Assembly (NCBI RefSeq): GCF_014650895.1
Contig: NZ_BMVV01000036.1
Span: forward strand, 1 to 53,144
Source: Streptomyces omiyaensis
GTDB taxonomy: Bacteria; Actinomycetota; Actinomycetes; Streptomycetales; Streptomycetaceae
Length of the DNA stretch: 53,144 nucleotides
Direction of reading: 5' to 3'
Shown: positions 1-7,451 of the stretch, in pieces
How the letters are laid out: each line of letters starts with the position of its first letter
How positions within the stretch are numbered: position 1 is the stretch's first letter
Program-made: the position numbers and the translations under genes
The notes under the pieces: generated by a model
Seen by the model: only the letters and a program-made list of their open reading frames with translations
Databases searched by the model: none
What the model was told of the DNA's origin: nothing

Positions 1-1
1 C

Positions 2-715
2 ATGGAGCCGCTGCTGCTGGACGACGGAACCGAGTTCCCCAAGCTGGAGGTCGCGCCCTACTCCTACCGGCACTCCTACGCGCAGCGGCACGCGGACGCC
101 GGAACCCTCCCGGACGTCCTGCGCGAGCTCATGGGCCACCGGTCGCTGCAAACCACGCAGACCTACTACCGGGTCACCGAGAAACGCACCCGGGCCGCCG
201 TCGACAAGCTCATCTCGCACCAGTTCGACCGGCACGGCAACCGGGTCTGGACCGAGGCCCGCCGGCTCCTGGACCACGAACACGCCCGCCTGCGGATCGG
301 GCAGGTCTCGGTCCCCTACGGCATCTGCGTCGAGCCCAGCAACGTCAAGGCCGGCGGGCACGGCTGCCCCTTCCGGTTCCGCTGCGTCGGCTGCGATCAC
401 TTCCGCACCGACCCCTCCTACCTCCCCGAACTGCGGACCTATCTCGACTCGCTGCTGCGGGACCGCGAACGCCTCGCGGCGGCGACCGATCTGGACGACT
501 GGGCCCGCACCGAGGCGACCCCGTCCGAGGAGGAGATCAAGCGCATCCGCACGCTGATCCGCCGCGTCGAGACCGACCTCGACGGACTCACCGACGACGA
601 ACGCACGCAGATCAAGGAGGCGACACGGACCCTGCGGAAGACCCGCACGGTCTCGCTCGGCATGCCCGGCGTCCGTCCGCCCGCGCCGGACCTGCGGCTG
701 GAGCGCGACGCATGA
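2..715 (+). CDS. Tyrosine recombinase, C-terminal part (5' end outside window)
   Basis: C-terminal catalytic part of a tyrosine site-specific recombinase; the frame is open to the left edge, so the true start lies outside. Visible residues 19-58 carry box II (PYSYRHSYAQRH), the LMGHRS histidine box and the TYYRV nucleophile tyrosine, in the order of phage-integrase family enzymes. The usual HxxR of box II reads YSYR, so the first histidine is replaced. After the core comes a long tail with a Cys-rich patch (CPFRFRCVGCDHF, residues 122-134) and a charged helical stretch, a layout known from recombinases of Tn554-like elements. The next gene starts within its stop codon (ATGA), so the two are coupled. 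Family is clear; membership of a specific element is inferred. Confidence 0.85.
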   Translation: MEPLLLDDGTEFPKLEVAPYSYRHSYAQRHADAGTLPDVLRELMGHRSLQTTQTYYRVTEKRTRAAVDKLISHQFDRHGNRVWTEARRLLDHEHARLRIGQVSVPYGICVEPSNVKAGGHGCPFRFRCVGCDHFRTDPSYLPELRTYLDSLLRDRERLAAATDLDDWARTEATPSEEEIKRIRTLIRRVETDLDGLTDDERTQIKEATRTLRKTRTVSLGMPGVRPPAPDLRLERDA

Positions 716-1248
716 CGACCTCACCTCACCACCTGGCCCAGGCCCGGGCCGCGGACTCCGAACGCCGTCGGGCCCGGGTCCTCAAGGCCCTCGACCAGCT
801 CGCAGCCAACGGCGAGGAGATCACCGTGTCCGCGGTCGCCCGCGCGGCTCGGGTCCACCGCAGCTTCGTCCACCGACACAGCGATCTCCACGCGGCTGTT
901 CTCGCCCGGGCGAGCGAGCCTCCGCCCGGGGCGACAACCGGGACGCAGGCCAGCCGCCGGTCGCTGCTGGCCGACGTCGCGAACCTCACGGCCCGCAACG
1001 GCCGACTGACCGCGCACATCACCCGGCTCGAACAACGGCTCTCCGAGGCCCTCGGGCAAGCCGCCTGGGAAGCCTCCGGTCTCGGCGCCCCGGCGGACGT
1101 CGACACCCTCACCCGGAGGGTCGGGGAGCTGGAACAGCAGATCCTCGATCTCCGGGTCGAACTCGCCGAACGCGACGACGACCTCGCCGCCGCACGCGCC
1201 GCGAACCGGGAACTCATGGCCCAGATCAACACGCCGCACGTCGGCTGA
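712..1248 (+). CDS. DUF6262 (TnpC-like) accessory protein
   Basis: 178-aa protein overlapping the recombinase stop by 4 bp. Residues about 10-60 form a helix-turn-helix-like segment (ISVSAVARAARV-type: EITVSAVARAARVHRSFVHRH) and residues 85-175 a charged coiled coil (long runs of LTARNGRL, LEQRLSEAL, LEQQILDLRVELAERDDDL). This matches the small third protein that accompanies paired tyrosine recombinases in actinobacterial Tn554-like sets (DUF6262, TnpC role: modulates transposition). A perfect hairpin closes the unit just downstream. DUF assignment comes from remembered family features and not from a search. Confidence 0.8.
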   Translation: MTTSPHHLAQARAADSERRRARVLKALDQLAANGEEITVSAVARAARVHRSFVHRHSDLHAAVLARASEPPPGATTGTQASRRSLLADVANLTARNGRLTAHITRLEQRLSEALGQAAWEASGLGAPADVDTLTRRVGELEQQILDLRVELAERDDDLAAARAANRELMAQINTPHVG

Positions 1249-1261
1249 CCGCACCAACCTC

Positions 1262-1294
1262 GACGGCTCTTCGCCCTCCGGGCGAAGAGCCGTC
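1262..1294 (+). terminator. Perfect 15-bp stem hairpin after the recombinase operon
   Basis: Two perfectly complementary 15-base arms (GACGGCTCTTCGCCC and its complement) around a 3-base loop, 14 bp after the DUF6262 stop. No T-run follows, as is common for Streptomyces terminators. The gene on the other side runs convergently, so it can serve both strands. Confidence 0.75.
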
Positions 1295-1337
1295 CGCAAC
1301 ACCTGTCGGGCACGAACCCCGGGGCACGTCACCGGGT

Positions 1338-1604
1338 TCACCAGCGGAAATCAGCGGCCCGGGACTCTCCCGCAGCCCGGAACCCGAGGGAAGCGATGTG
1401 CTCCAGGCACGCCTTACGGCCGTCGGCCGTGCCGTGGGTGGTCTTCTCCTCGGTGGCCGGGTCGACGTAGGTGACCGGGTGGTCGTCGGAGGCGCCCTTC
1501 ACCCGGGCGCAGAAGTCGTTCTGCACCCAGAAGTCGCCGGCGGCGCTGGCGGCGCGGGTCAGTCCGAGCAGGGCTGCGAAGGCGGCGGGCCGGTGAGCCT
1601 GCAT
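1338..1604 (-). CDS. Hypothetical 88-aa protein
   Basis: Small protein starting MQAHRPAAFAALLGL with an AGAGAGGA ribosome-binding site 9 bases upstream; an alternative start lies seven codons earlier (MNREDHL) inside the end of the upstream gene. Residues 6-21 are hydrophobic and end in ASAAGD, so a weak signal peptide or membrane segment is possible. The rest is polar, with two cysteines and the sequence DHPVTYVDPATEEKTTHG. It follows the RRQRL zinc-binding gene on the same strand and is probably co-transcribed. I do not recognise the family. Confidence 0.6.
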   Translation of the reverse strand: MQAHRPAAFAALLGLTRAASAAGDFWVQNDFCARVKGASDDHPVTYVDPATEEKTTHGTADGRKACLEHIASLGFRAAGESRAADFRW

Positions 1605-1621
1605 GAGGTGGTCCTCTCTGT

Positions 1622-2050
1622 TCATGCGGCCAGCAGGTGCGGGGCCGGGGGAGCGGTGTAGGAGGCGGGGTCGGCGGGCGTGCCGTCGTAGCACTCCAGG
1701 CACGAGCCCAAGGTCTTCAGAGGGAGGCAGTGGAAGTAGCGCCGGCGGCAGGTGCCGCAGGTCTGGCGGGCGGCCATCGCGGCGTCGAGCGCCGCTTCCT
1801 TGGCGAGGGTCATCGGCCGCTTCGGCTTCGCCAGGTCGATCCGGTACAGCCACGCGAACCTCTTGCCGCCGCGGCACTCGATGCGGGCGACGGGCTCCTG
1901 GCCGCCGGGGCGCAGGCCCATCTCCCGCAGCTGGCGGCGGGTGGCGAGCCCGGGGCCGGCCTGGCGCCACCGGAAGACCGGCAGCGAGCCGTCGCCGGGG
2001 TCGCGCGGGTCGACGTCGACCAGGTCCTCGTCGGTGTCGTGAGCGTGCAC
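1622..2050 (-). CDS. RRQRL-motif zinc-binding protein
   Basis: 142-aa protein. GTG start chosen because AGGAGGA lies 4 bases upstream; a longer frame would run through the promoter repeats. Key features: LATRRQLREMGLRPGG (residues 35-50), LYRIDLAKPKRPMT, and a Cys4-type cluster CGTCRRRYFHC...CLEC (residues 98-120) suited to zinc binding. This is the layout of the actinobacterial 'RRQRL motif-containing zinc-binding protein' family, small proteins common on integrative and conjugative elements; biochemical role unknown. Divergent from the HTH gene at 2148, with the phased repeats between them. Confidence 0.8.
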   Translation of the reverse strand: MHAHDTDEDLVDVDPRDPGDGSLPVFRWRQAGPGLATRRQLREMGLRPGGQEPVARIECRGGKRFAWLYRIDLAKPKRPMTLAKEAALDAAMAARQTCGTCRRRYFHCLPLKTLGSCLECYDGTPADPASYTAPPAPHLLAA

Positions 2051-2086
2051 GAGTCCTCCTTTCACCAGTACGACCGATCCGGCGTT

Positions 2087-2137
2087 GCGATACAAAGTAG
2101 CGATACAGGGAAGCGATACGCAAGCGTGTAGCGCTAC
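2087..2137. promoter_or_regulatory. Divergent promoter/operator: three GCGATAC repeats at 13-bp steps plus palindrome
   Basis: GCGATAC occurs at 2087, 2100 and 2113, spaced exactly 13 bp, followed by the perfect 10-bp palindrome GTAGCGCTAC (2128-2137). The array fills the gap between the divergent genes starting at 2050 (-) and 2148 (+). The rightward gene has no ribosome-binding site and TACTCT at 2135 sits where a -10 for a leaderless transcript would be. Likely the operator of the HTH protein at 2148 or another regulator; the binder is inferred. Confidence 0.6.
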
Positions 2138-2147
2138 TCTGTTGCGC

Positions 2148-2378
2148 ATGGATGCTGAACAGGCTCTGGATCAAGCCACCCGGCAGTACAGAAAGACCGA
2201 GGAAGCCCACGAGGAAGCGCGGCAGGCTGCGATCACAGCCGTCATCGCTGCGCTGCGCGGCGGGATGCGCCCCACGGACGTCACGGAGCGGTCCCCGTTC
2301 ACGGCGGCATACGTACGGCGTATCGCCCGCGAGCACGGCATCGAGCCCGCAAGGCCAGGCCCCAAGAGCCGCAGGTAG
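2148..2378 (+). CDS. Small helix-turn-helix protein, 76 aa
   Basis: Starts MDAEQALDQATRQYRK; N-terminal half is a charged helix with AAITAVIAALRGGM, and the C-terminal half (MRPTDVTERSPFTAAYVRRIAREHGIE) fits a helix-turn-helix with recognition helix TAAYVRRIARE. An in-frame upstream ATG at 2085 is less likely because it would translate through the phased repeats. No ribosome-binding site is visible, so translation may be leaderless. Followed 10 bp later by the GIY-YIG gene, probably one transcript. Likely DNA-binding regulator of its own promoter; specificity unknown. Confidence 0.7.
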   Translation: MDAEQALDQATRQYRKTEEAHEEARQAAITAVIAALRGGMRPTDVTERSPFTAAYVRRIAREHGIEPARPGPKSRR

Positions 2379-2388
2379 GGGAGGCGTG

Positions 2389-2892
2389 ATGGTCGCCGAT
2401 CCCACAGCTCGGACCGCGTTGTACCGCGCCTTCGGCCAGGAGGGAGAGCTGCTGTACGTGGGCATCTCCAGCGACCCTTATGGCCGCTTCCGTACTCATC
2501 ACCGGGAGAAAGACTGGTGGGAGAAGGACGTCGCCAAACTGACCCTGGAGTGGTACCCGAACCGGCCTCTGGCCGAGAAGGCCGAGTACGAGGCCCTGCA
2601 CTCAGAACTCCCGCTGCGTAACGAGCGCCGTTCGTACATCTCAAAGTTTGCCGACGAGCGGCCGCTGGCAGAGGTCACCGACGGCATGGACGTGGCGAAC
2701 GCCCGGAGGGTGGCCGAGTTCCTCCATGTCTCTCCCCAACGCATCGCGGAGCTGAGCAAACGACGCGACTTCCCTCCGCGTCTGGACATCCCGGGTCCGG
2801 CGTCGTGGGACTTCGACGCAGTCAAGCTCTGGGCCTCAACCTGGGACCGCGTGCCTAAGTGGAAGCGAGACAGGGAAGCTCGCTCCCACTGA
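2389..2892 (+). CDS. GIY-YIG nuclease-like domain fused to an AlpA-like HTH
   Basis: 167 aa, ATG preceded by GGGAGG. Residues 9-40 carry the GIY-YIG signature in the form ALYRAFG...LLYVGISSDPYGRFRTHH, with the conserved Arg after the second motif and a Glu around residue 66-68 (KAEYEALH). Residues 100-160 (VANARRVAEFLHVSPQRIAELSKRRDFPPR, then W-D-F-D-A-VKLW) look like an excisionase/AlpA-type winged helix that picks a DNA site. A GIY-YIG domain on an HTH suggests a site-directed nick or cut, or a degenerate nuclease used as regulator. Ends at a 14-bp perfect hairpin. Confidence 0.8.
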   Translation: MVADPTARTALYRAFGQEGELLYVGISSDPYGRFRTHHREKDWWEKDVAKLTLEWYPNRPLAEKAEYEALHSELPLRNERRSYISKFADERPLAEVTDGMDVANARRVAEFLHVSPQRIAELSKRRDFPPRLDIPGPASWDFDAVKLWASTWDRVPKWKRDREARSH

Positions 2893-2904
2893 TCACATCA
2901 ACAC

Positions 2905-2939
2905 AAGCGCGCCGCACGGATCATCCGTGCGGCGCGCTT
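2905..2939 (+). terminator. Perfect 14-bp stem hairpin after GIY-YIG gene
   Basis: Arms at 2907-2920 and 2924-2937 are perfect complements around loop TCA, preceded by AA and followed by TT, 14 bp beyond the stop codon. Confidence 0.8.
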
Positions 2940-3237
2940 CTGCGTGAAGCCGGCCGGGACGTCACCGGCTCCAGGCGCCGGGGAGCCGGTCGGGGTGCCG
3001 CGGGTAGCGGGGGCCGGGGCGCTGCGGACGGGGCCGTCCGATCCGGCGGCGCGGGCGGGGGATGAGCACGAGGTGTCCTCCAACGGGATGGGTGGCGGGC
3101 TGTGCTGCGCCCCGTCGACGGACGATCCGTCGATGGGGCGTGAGGTGAGGCGGGTGGCCGGTCGGCCTGCCCGGTCACCGGGACCAGCCGCCCCGGGGCG
3201 GGGGCGGTGGTGCCGGTGGCCGGACGGGGTGACCGGA
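2940..3237. other. No gene recognised; one hairpin
   Basis: GC-rich gap between the GIY-YIG terminator and the end of the leftward transfer operon. I see no convincing coding frame. A 12-bp near-perfect inverted repeat at 3111-3137 (CCCGTCGACGGA, spacer CGA, one mismatch) is well placed to terminate the leftward operon. Confidence 0.5.
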
Positions 3238-3690
3238 TCAGCCGGTGGCCGTGAGGGCGGCGGTGCGGGCGCGGTGGACGTCGTGGCGGCGGGTCCGGGT
3301 GCCGCTGTGGGAGGTGCACAGGGCGCGGGGCTTGGCGTCGCAGGCCGGGCAGGCGACGGCGAGCGCGGGGTTGTTCAGCGCAGGCGCCTGGTCCGGGGTG
3401 AGGTCCTGCGCGTCGGGGGCGTCGGTCTGGGCCGCGGTCTCGTCGGGGTACTGGGCGCCGAGCTGGTCCAGGAGCTCGCGGATGCGGTCGGCGTTGCCGC
3501 GGATCCATCCGGGGACGGGGTGCTGGCCGTGGCCGGCGGTGTAGAAGGCGGCGGTGTCGTGGGGGTCGGCGGCGAGCGCCTCCTCCAGGTGCGCGGCGGC
3601 CGCGACCATCGCGGTGATGGCCGGGGCCTCGCAGCGGGCGGTCAGGACGTGGTGCGCGCAGCGGTCGATCGTGTCCGGGACGGTGTGCAC
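3238..3690 (-). CDS. Zinc-finger domain protein, 150 aa
   Basis: GTG start with GAAGGAG upstream. Residues 1-75 are helical, with no recognised motif. Residues 110-142 read VACPACDAKPRALCTSHSGT...RRHDVHRAR: a CxxC...C...H arrangement found in a small zinc-finger family frequent in actinobacterial conjugative elements and phages (typically CPxC-x5-C-x8-H-xx-R). Probably a nucleic-acid-binding accessory protein and the last gene of the leftward operon. Function beyond zinc binding not known to me. Confidence 0.7.
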   Translation of the reverse strand: MHTVPDTIDRCAHHVLTARCEAPAITAMVAAAAHLEEALAADPHDTAAFYTAGHGQHPVPGWIRGNADRIRELLDQLGAQYPDETAAQTDAPDAQDLTPDQAPALNNPALAVACPACDAKPRALCTSHSGTRTRRHDVHRARTAALTATG

Positions 3691-3735
3691 GGTTGCGTCT
3701 CCTTCGGCGGAGGGTTGGTCGGGCGGGGCGGTCGG

Positions 3736-3975
3736 TCAGCGGGGGAGCGGGGCGGAGCTCCTCGTCGCGGCGACGGTGAACTGGCCGTCGCCGGTCAGGG
3801 CGTCGGCGAGGCGGGTGGACAGCTCGGTGTCCTCGGTCCTGAGGAGCTCCAGGGCCTGGGTGATGCGGTACTCGGCGGCCAGGCGGCCGCGCTCCTGGCT
3901 GGCGGCGCGGTCGTGGAGTTCCTGGACGTGGGTGCGGAGCTCGCGAAGGGTGCGGGTGCGGATCAGACGGAGCAT
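3736..3975 (-). CDS. Small coiled-coil protein, 79 aa
   Basis: ATG with GGGAG 6 bases upstream. Residues 5-60 (LIRTRTLRELRTHVQELHDRA..., LEAEYRITQALELL-like heptads) predict one long amphipathic helix or coiled coil; the tail is polar. No cysteine or membrane segment. Lies in the leftward transfer operon between the zinc-finger protein and a small membrane protein. Family not recognised. Confidence 0.6.
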   Translation of the reverse strand: MLRLIRTRTLRELRTHVQELHDRAASQERGRLAAEYRITQALELLRTEDTELSTRLADALTGDGQFTVAATRSSAPLPR

Positions 3976-4019
3976 CGGGGTCTCCCGGACGGAACGGTGG
4001 GGAAGGGCGAGGAAGTGCG

Positions 4020-4052
4020 GCGCCCCGCCGACCGGGAGGGTCTGCGGGGCGC
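4020..4052 (-). terminator. Intergenic hairpin in transfer operon
   Basis: GCGCCCCGC (4020-4028) pairs with GCGGGGCGC (4044-4052). A closely similar hairpin (CGCCCCGCC/GGCGGGGCG) sits at 4467-4499 before the next gene, so these are probably repeated attenuators or processing sites between operon genes. Confidence 0.45.
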
Positions 4053-4085
4053 GGGTGGTGGCCGGGCGGGGCGGTCAGTGCCGGG

Positions 4086-4421
4086 TCAGAGGGCGGCGGA
4101 GACGACGAGGGTGATGAGGGCGGCCGAGCCGCCGATCAGGAGGGCGGCGCCGGCGCTGGCCCACCAGTAGTGGCCCAGCGTCTTCTCGTCCCGCAGGTCG
4201 CTGAGGCCGTCGGCGATGCGGGCGTGGAGCACGGCGAGCGGGGACAGGGCGGCGTACCAGCGGCCTAGGCGGTCTATCTCGCCGGCGAGTTCGTCGTCGG
4301 GGAAGTGGCCGCCGTGGACGGCCTGGCGGTGGGCGTCTCCTTCGGCGTTGAGGTCGTCGGGGTGGAGGACGACGGGGCTGGTGGTGCGGCAGATGGTGCA
4401 GCGGTAGCGGTAGCGGCGCAC
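4086..4421 (-). CDS. Small protein: CxxC N-terminus and C-terminal membrane segments
   Basis: 111 aa from a GTG with GGGAG upstream; a longer frame exists but its N-terminal part is low-complexity and shadows the neighbouring gene. Begins VRRYRYRCTICRTTSP, a CxxC that may be half a zinc ribbon (a His-rich AHRQAVHGGHF follows). Residues 83-111 (HYWWASAGAALLIGGSAALITLVVSAAL) form a hydrophobic segment long enough to span the membrane. Probably a membrane-anchored accessory transfer protein; family not known to me. Confidence 0.65.
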   Translation of the reverse strand: MRRYRYRCTICRTTSPVVLHPDDLNAEGDAHRQAVHGGHFPDDELAGEIDRLGRWYAALSPLAVLHARIADGLSDLRDEKTLGHYWWASAGAALLIGGSAALITLVVSAAL

Positions 4422-4466
4422 GGTGGCGGTCTCCCGAGGGGACGGTGTTCGGGCAGGGAACGGCGA

Positions 4467-4499
4467 CGCCCCGCCCGGAAGGAGGTTCCAGGCGGGGCG
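4467..4499 (-). terminator. Intergenic hairpin, similar to the one at 4020
   Basis: CGCCCCGCC at 4467-4475 pairs with GGCGGGGCG at 4491-4499, loop of 15 bases, upstream of the 111-aa membrane protein gene. Confidence 0.45.
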
Positions 4500-4521
4500 C
4501 GTTGCCGAGCTGTGCGGTGTG

Positions 4522-4728
4522 TCAGTTGTTGATCTGCCTGCGGACGTCGGCGACGAGCCGGAGGATCTCGGTGGCCATGTCGCTGATCGTCTGGAGCTGC
4601 TGGTCGATGTCGGCCGGGTCCGGGCCGGTGAACGAGAACGAGCGGCCGTCATCCTCCGGCTGTGGGTCGGTGAAGGAGAACGAGCGGCCGCCGCGGTCCG
4701 GCTGCGGGTTGGTGAACGAGAACGACAC
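4522..4728 (-). CDS. Small protein with three SFSFT repeats
   Basis: 68 aa. GTG start selected because GGAG lies 6 bases upstream; the longer ATG version would overlap the previous gene by 43 bp. Residues 2-43 are three 14-residue repeats: SFSFTNPQPDRGGR, SFSFTDPQPEDDGR, SFSFTGPDPADIDQ. The rest (QLQTISDMATEILRLVADVRRQINN) is an amphipathic helix. The design suggests a repeated short linear interaction motif plus a coiled-coil dimeriser. Follows the DUF6197 gene by 14 bp. No family recognised. Confidence 0.65.
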   Translation of the reverse strand: MSFSFTNPQPDRGGRSFSFTDPQPEDDGRSFSFTGPDPADIDQQLQTISDMATEILRLVADVRRQINN

Positions 4729-4742
4729 AGGCAGCTCCAGCG

Positions 4743-5216
4743 TCAGATGTTCAGGTGGTGGGCCCGCCGGATGGCGGACTCCCACACGCTACGCACCTCC
4801 GCTCCGCTGTGGCAGTCGTTCCAGGACGGGATGGTCTCCCACTTCTTGCCGTGCTGGCGCCGGGCCTCGTCCAGCAACAGGTTCCCGGCGTCGCAGTAGG
4901 CCGCGTTGCGGGAGCCGGCCGCGGCGCGCAAGGCGCCGATGGAGCAGCGGGCGCCCTCCGTGTTGATGAGGGAGTACCTGGTCCAGCCGTGGGTGTCGAG
5001 GAAGTTGAGGGCGTCGGTGAGGGTCTTCTCGACCGGGCCGGTCAGGCGCATCGGCAGGGTGGCGGTGAGGGGAACCGCCGCGAGGGCCGCAGGGGCGGCG
5101 GGGGCGGCGGGTTCCGGGATGGGGTCGGGGCCGGGGTCCAGGAGCTGGAACGCCTTCTCGTACAGGTCCTGGTCGACGGGGGTGAAGTCGGTACTGCTGT
5201 CGGTGTGGGTGTTCAT
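4743..5216 (-). CDS. DUF6197 family protein
   Basis: 157 aa; ATG overlaps the stop of the transfer ATPase (ATGA) and is preceded by GGAGGG. Residues 1-55 are Pro/Ala-rich linker. Residues 65-155 show the DUF6197 pattern: a helix ending HGWTRYSLINTEGARCSIGALRAAAG, then WETIPSWNDCHSGAEVRSVWESAIRRA, that is a G-R-C-x-x-GAL core followed by a W-N-D motif. The family is widespread in Streptomyces phages and mobile elements with unknown function. Coupling to the ATPase suggests a role in transfer. Confidence 0.7.
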   Translation of the reverse strand: MNTHTDSSTDFTPVDQDLYEKAFQLLDPGPDPIPEPAAPAAPAALAAVPLTATLPMRLTGPVEKTLTDALNFLDTHGWTRYSLINTEGARCSIGALRAAAGSRNAAYCDAGNLLLDEARRQHGKKWETIPSWNDCHSGAEVRSVWESAIRRAHHLNI

Positions 5217-7435
5217 GCTGCCCTCCACAGGCCGCTCTCGTTGATGACCTTGTTCTGCTTCTTCAGCTCGGACAGCCGCGGCTTGACGCGAGTGGCGGGG
5301 ATCTCGAGCTTTCGGGCGATGGTTTCGGCGGTCATGGGGATGGAGTGCTCCTGGAGGAGCTCGAGGATGCGCGGCTTGATCAGCTCCTGTCCGTCGGGGG
5401 CCGCCGGTGTTCCGCCCGGCCGGGCGGGCCCGGGGACGGCGTGGAGACCGGTGGGGGTGTGGTGGGCCGCTGGCTCCTGCGAGGAGGCGGCGGCGGTTTC
5501 GGCGGCGGCGAGGAGGTCGGCGAGGCTGCCGATGAGGTTCTTGCCGCGCTTGTCGACCATCGGCGTCTGCGCGATGGCGTCGCGCTCGCGCCAGGCGTCG
5601 CAGTGCTCAATCCCGACGGGCCGCTCGCCTCCGGCGAGGGAGACGGGTGGCACGTCGAGGTGCAGGGAGCGGAACTGGACGGCCTGGCTGCCGGGGGTGA
5701 GGAGGTAGCCCAGGCCGAAGGTGCCGTCCTCGGGAGCGGCGGCGACCTCGGTGGCCAGGCCGGACATGTCCCGGTCGGCGACCTTGGCGTACTGGCCGGG
5801 CCACTGCGAGGGGATCATCGACAGGTCGATGCCCTCCGCGCCCTCCACGGAGTTCGTGCCGACCAGGTTGCCCTGGCCGCGCGCGCAGCGCAGGAACACG
5901 GCGCCGCCGCCGATGAGGAGCTGACTTCGGATGACCGTGCTGTTGCCGAGGTCTTCGGCCAGCGGAGTCTGGGTGGCCAGAACGACGCCGATGCCCCGCT
6001 TGAGGGACCGGCGGGTCAGCTGCTCCACGATCGCCTTGGCCTCCGCGTGGTACGGGGAGGAGGCCGACAGCAGCATGTGCGCCTCGTCGACGACGAACAG
6101 GACCAGCGGGTCGGTGAACGGGAACGCCGGGCTGCGGTAGCGGGCTTCGCGGTCGAGCATCAGCGCGTAGGCCAGGCGCAGTGCGCCCATGGCCTCGTCC
6201 AGGCCGTCCCCGAGGTAGGCCGAGAGCGAGGCGCCGGCGATGGTCCCCGCCTGCGGAGAAGCGAGGATCACCGCGATGCCGGAGAGGTGGGCCGAGAGCA
6301 GGATCTGCTCCAGCAGCCCCGACTTGCCCGACCGCGACCCGCCCACCAGGTAGAGGTGGCGGGCACCGGAGCCGGGCTGGGCGAGGGGCAGGAGCGCGGG
6401 GCGGCCGTCGACGTAGGTGCCGGCGCGGACGTAGCCGCGCGAGTCCATCGCCAGCTCGCCGACGACCGAGGAGAGCATCGTGCCGTGCATCAGCGCGTGC
6501 TCCCGCATCACTCGGATCCCCATCTGCGACGGCTTGTCGCCGGGGGACAGGGCGATCTGGATGGTCTCCAGGTCGAGGTTGCCCGCGAGGTCCTGAAGGT
6601 TGACGGTGCCGATCGCCCGGCGGTCGCGGGTGGCGATGCCTTCCCAGTCCTTCGGCCCGTCGTAGCGGGTGACGGTCAGGGTCGTGCCGGGCATCGCGCC
6701 CTCCGGCCCGGCCACGTACGCGGCCCACAGCTCCTGGGGCGTCGTGGGGGCGCCGGTCTGGATCTGCGGCTGCTCCGCCGGTGCCGTCAGCTGCACGGTG
6801 ACCGGCAGGGCGTTGGGCGCGTAGTGCTTGGGGTCGCCCAGCTCGATCTGAGAGGTGGGGACGTGGTAGACGGAGGCGATGTCGGCTTCCCGGACCCGCA
6901 CCTGCTGCCCGGGAGGCAGGGTGATGATCCCGGTGAACACCACGTGGCTGCCGTCGATCTGGAGGACGAGCTGCTCCAGGTTGGCGCCGGGCTGGATGAG
7001 CTTGCGGTCCTCGGTCTGGGTAGGCCCGGAGATGTACTCCGCCCAGAAAGCGGCGATCACCTGCTCCTGCGACGTCAGCCCCGTCCCCGTGCCCGCGCCC
7101 TTGGTGACAGTCGCGGGCGTGAGCTCGGGGGCGGGGAGGTGACCGGCGAGGTTGCGGTGGTGCGCGAGGGCGGCCGCCCCGGCCGGGACGGCGAGCCCGA
7201 GGGCGATCAGCGGGTTCATGCCGGCGGCGAGGACCTCGCTGGCGGCGATGCCGCAGCCGGTGGTGGTGAGCCCGCACGCGATCAGGGACCGCAGAACCGG
7301 GGCGGAGGCGCCGACGGCCCACGCCCCGGCTCCGGCCGCCGCGGCGGCGAGGGCGGACCAGGGGCCGGCGGCGAGTGGCACCACCGCGAGAGCGGCGGGC
7401 GCGTACTGAACAAAGTGAGCTCGAGTCGGCCCCAT
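5213..7435 (-). CDS. FtsK/SpoIIIE-type DNA translocase (TraB-like conjugation ATPase)
   Basis: 740-aa motor protein. Residues 10-95 contain two or more hydrophobic segments (membrane anchor); about 125-345 is a variable linker/oligomerisation region; 360-560 is the RecA-like motor with Walker A GGSRSGKS (365-372) and Walker B LVLFVVDEAH (444-453); about 680-740 is a winged-helix (IPMTAETIARKLEIPATRVKPRLSEL) in the place of the gamma domain that reads short repeats in TraB/FtsK proteins. In Streptomyces a single TraB hexamer moves double-stranded plasmid DNA across the hyphal membrane after binding the clt locus. It lies among Spd-like membrane proteins, the expected context. Role as main transfer protein is inferred but strong. 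Confidence 0.88.
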   Translation of the reverse strand: MGPTRAHFVQYAPAALAVVPLAAGPWSALAAAAAGAGAWAVGASAPVLRSLIACGLTTTGCGIAASEVLAAGMNPLIALGLAVPAGAAALAHHRNLAGHLPAPELTPATVTKGAGTGTGLTSQEQVIAAFWAEYISGPTQTEDRKLIQPGANLEQLVLQIDGSHVVFTGIITLPPGQQVRVREADIASVYHVPTSQIELGDPKHYAPNALPVTVQLTAPAEQPQIQTGAPTTPQELWAAYVAGPEGAMPGTTLTVTRYDGPKDWEGIATRDRRAIGTVNLQDLAGNLDLETIQIALSPGDKPSQMGIRVMREHALMHGTMLSSVVGELAMDSRGYVRAGTYVDGRPALLPLAQPGSGARHLYLVGGSRSGKSGLLEQILLSAHLSGIAVILASPQAGTIAGASLSAYLGDGLDEAMGALRLAYALMLDREARYRSPAFPFTDPLVLFVVDEAHMLLSASSPYHAEAKAIVEQLTRRSLKRGIGVVLATQTPLAEDLGNSTVIRSQLLIGGGAVFLRCARGQGNLVGTNSVEGAEGIDLSMIPSQWPGQYAKVADRDMSGLATEVAAAPEDGTFGLGYLLTPGSQAVQFRSLHLDVPPVSLAGGERPVGIEHCDAWRERDAIAQTPMVDKRGKNLIGSLADLLAAAETAAASSQEPAAHHTPTGLHAVPGPARPGGTPAAPDGQELIKPRILELLQEHSIPMTAETIARKLEIPATRVKPRLSELKKQNKVINESGLWRAA

Positions 7436-7451
7436 GGTCCTTCGATCTCCT

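Noticed and set aside
2921..3508. Alternative minus-strand frame through the zinc-finger gene and the gap
   Set aside because: Low-complexity Pro/Arg product; the overlapping 150-aa frame has a ribosome-binding site and a zinc motif.
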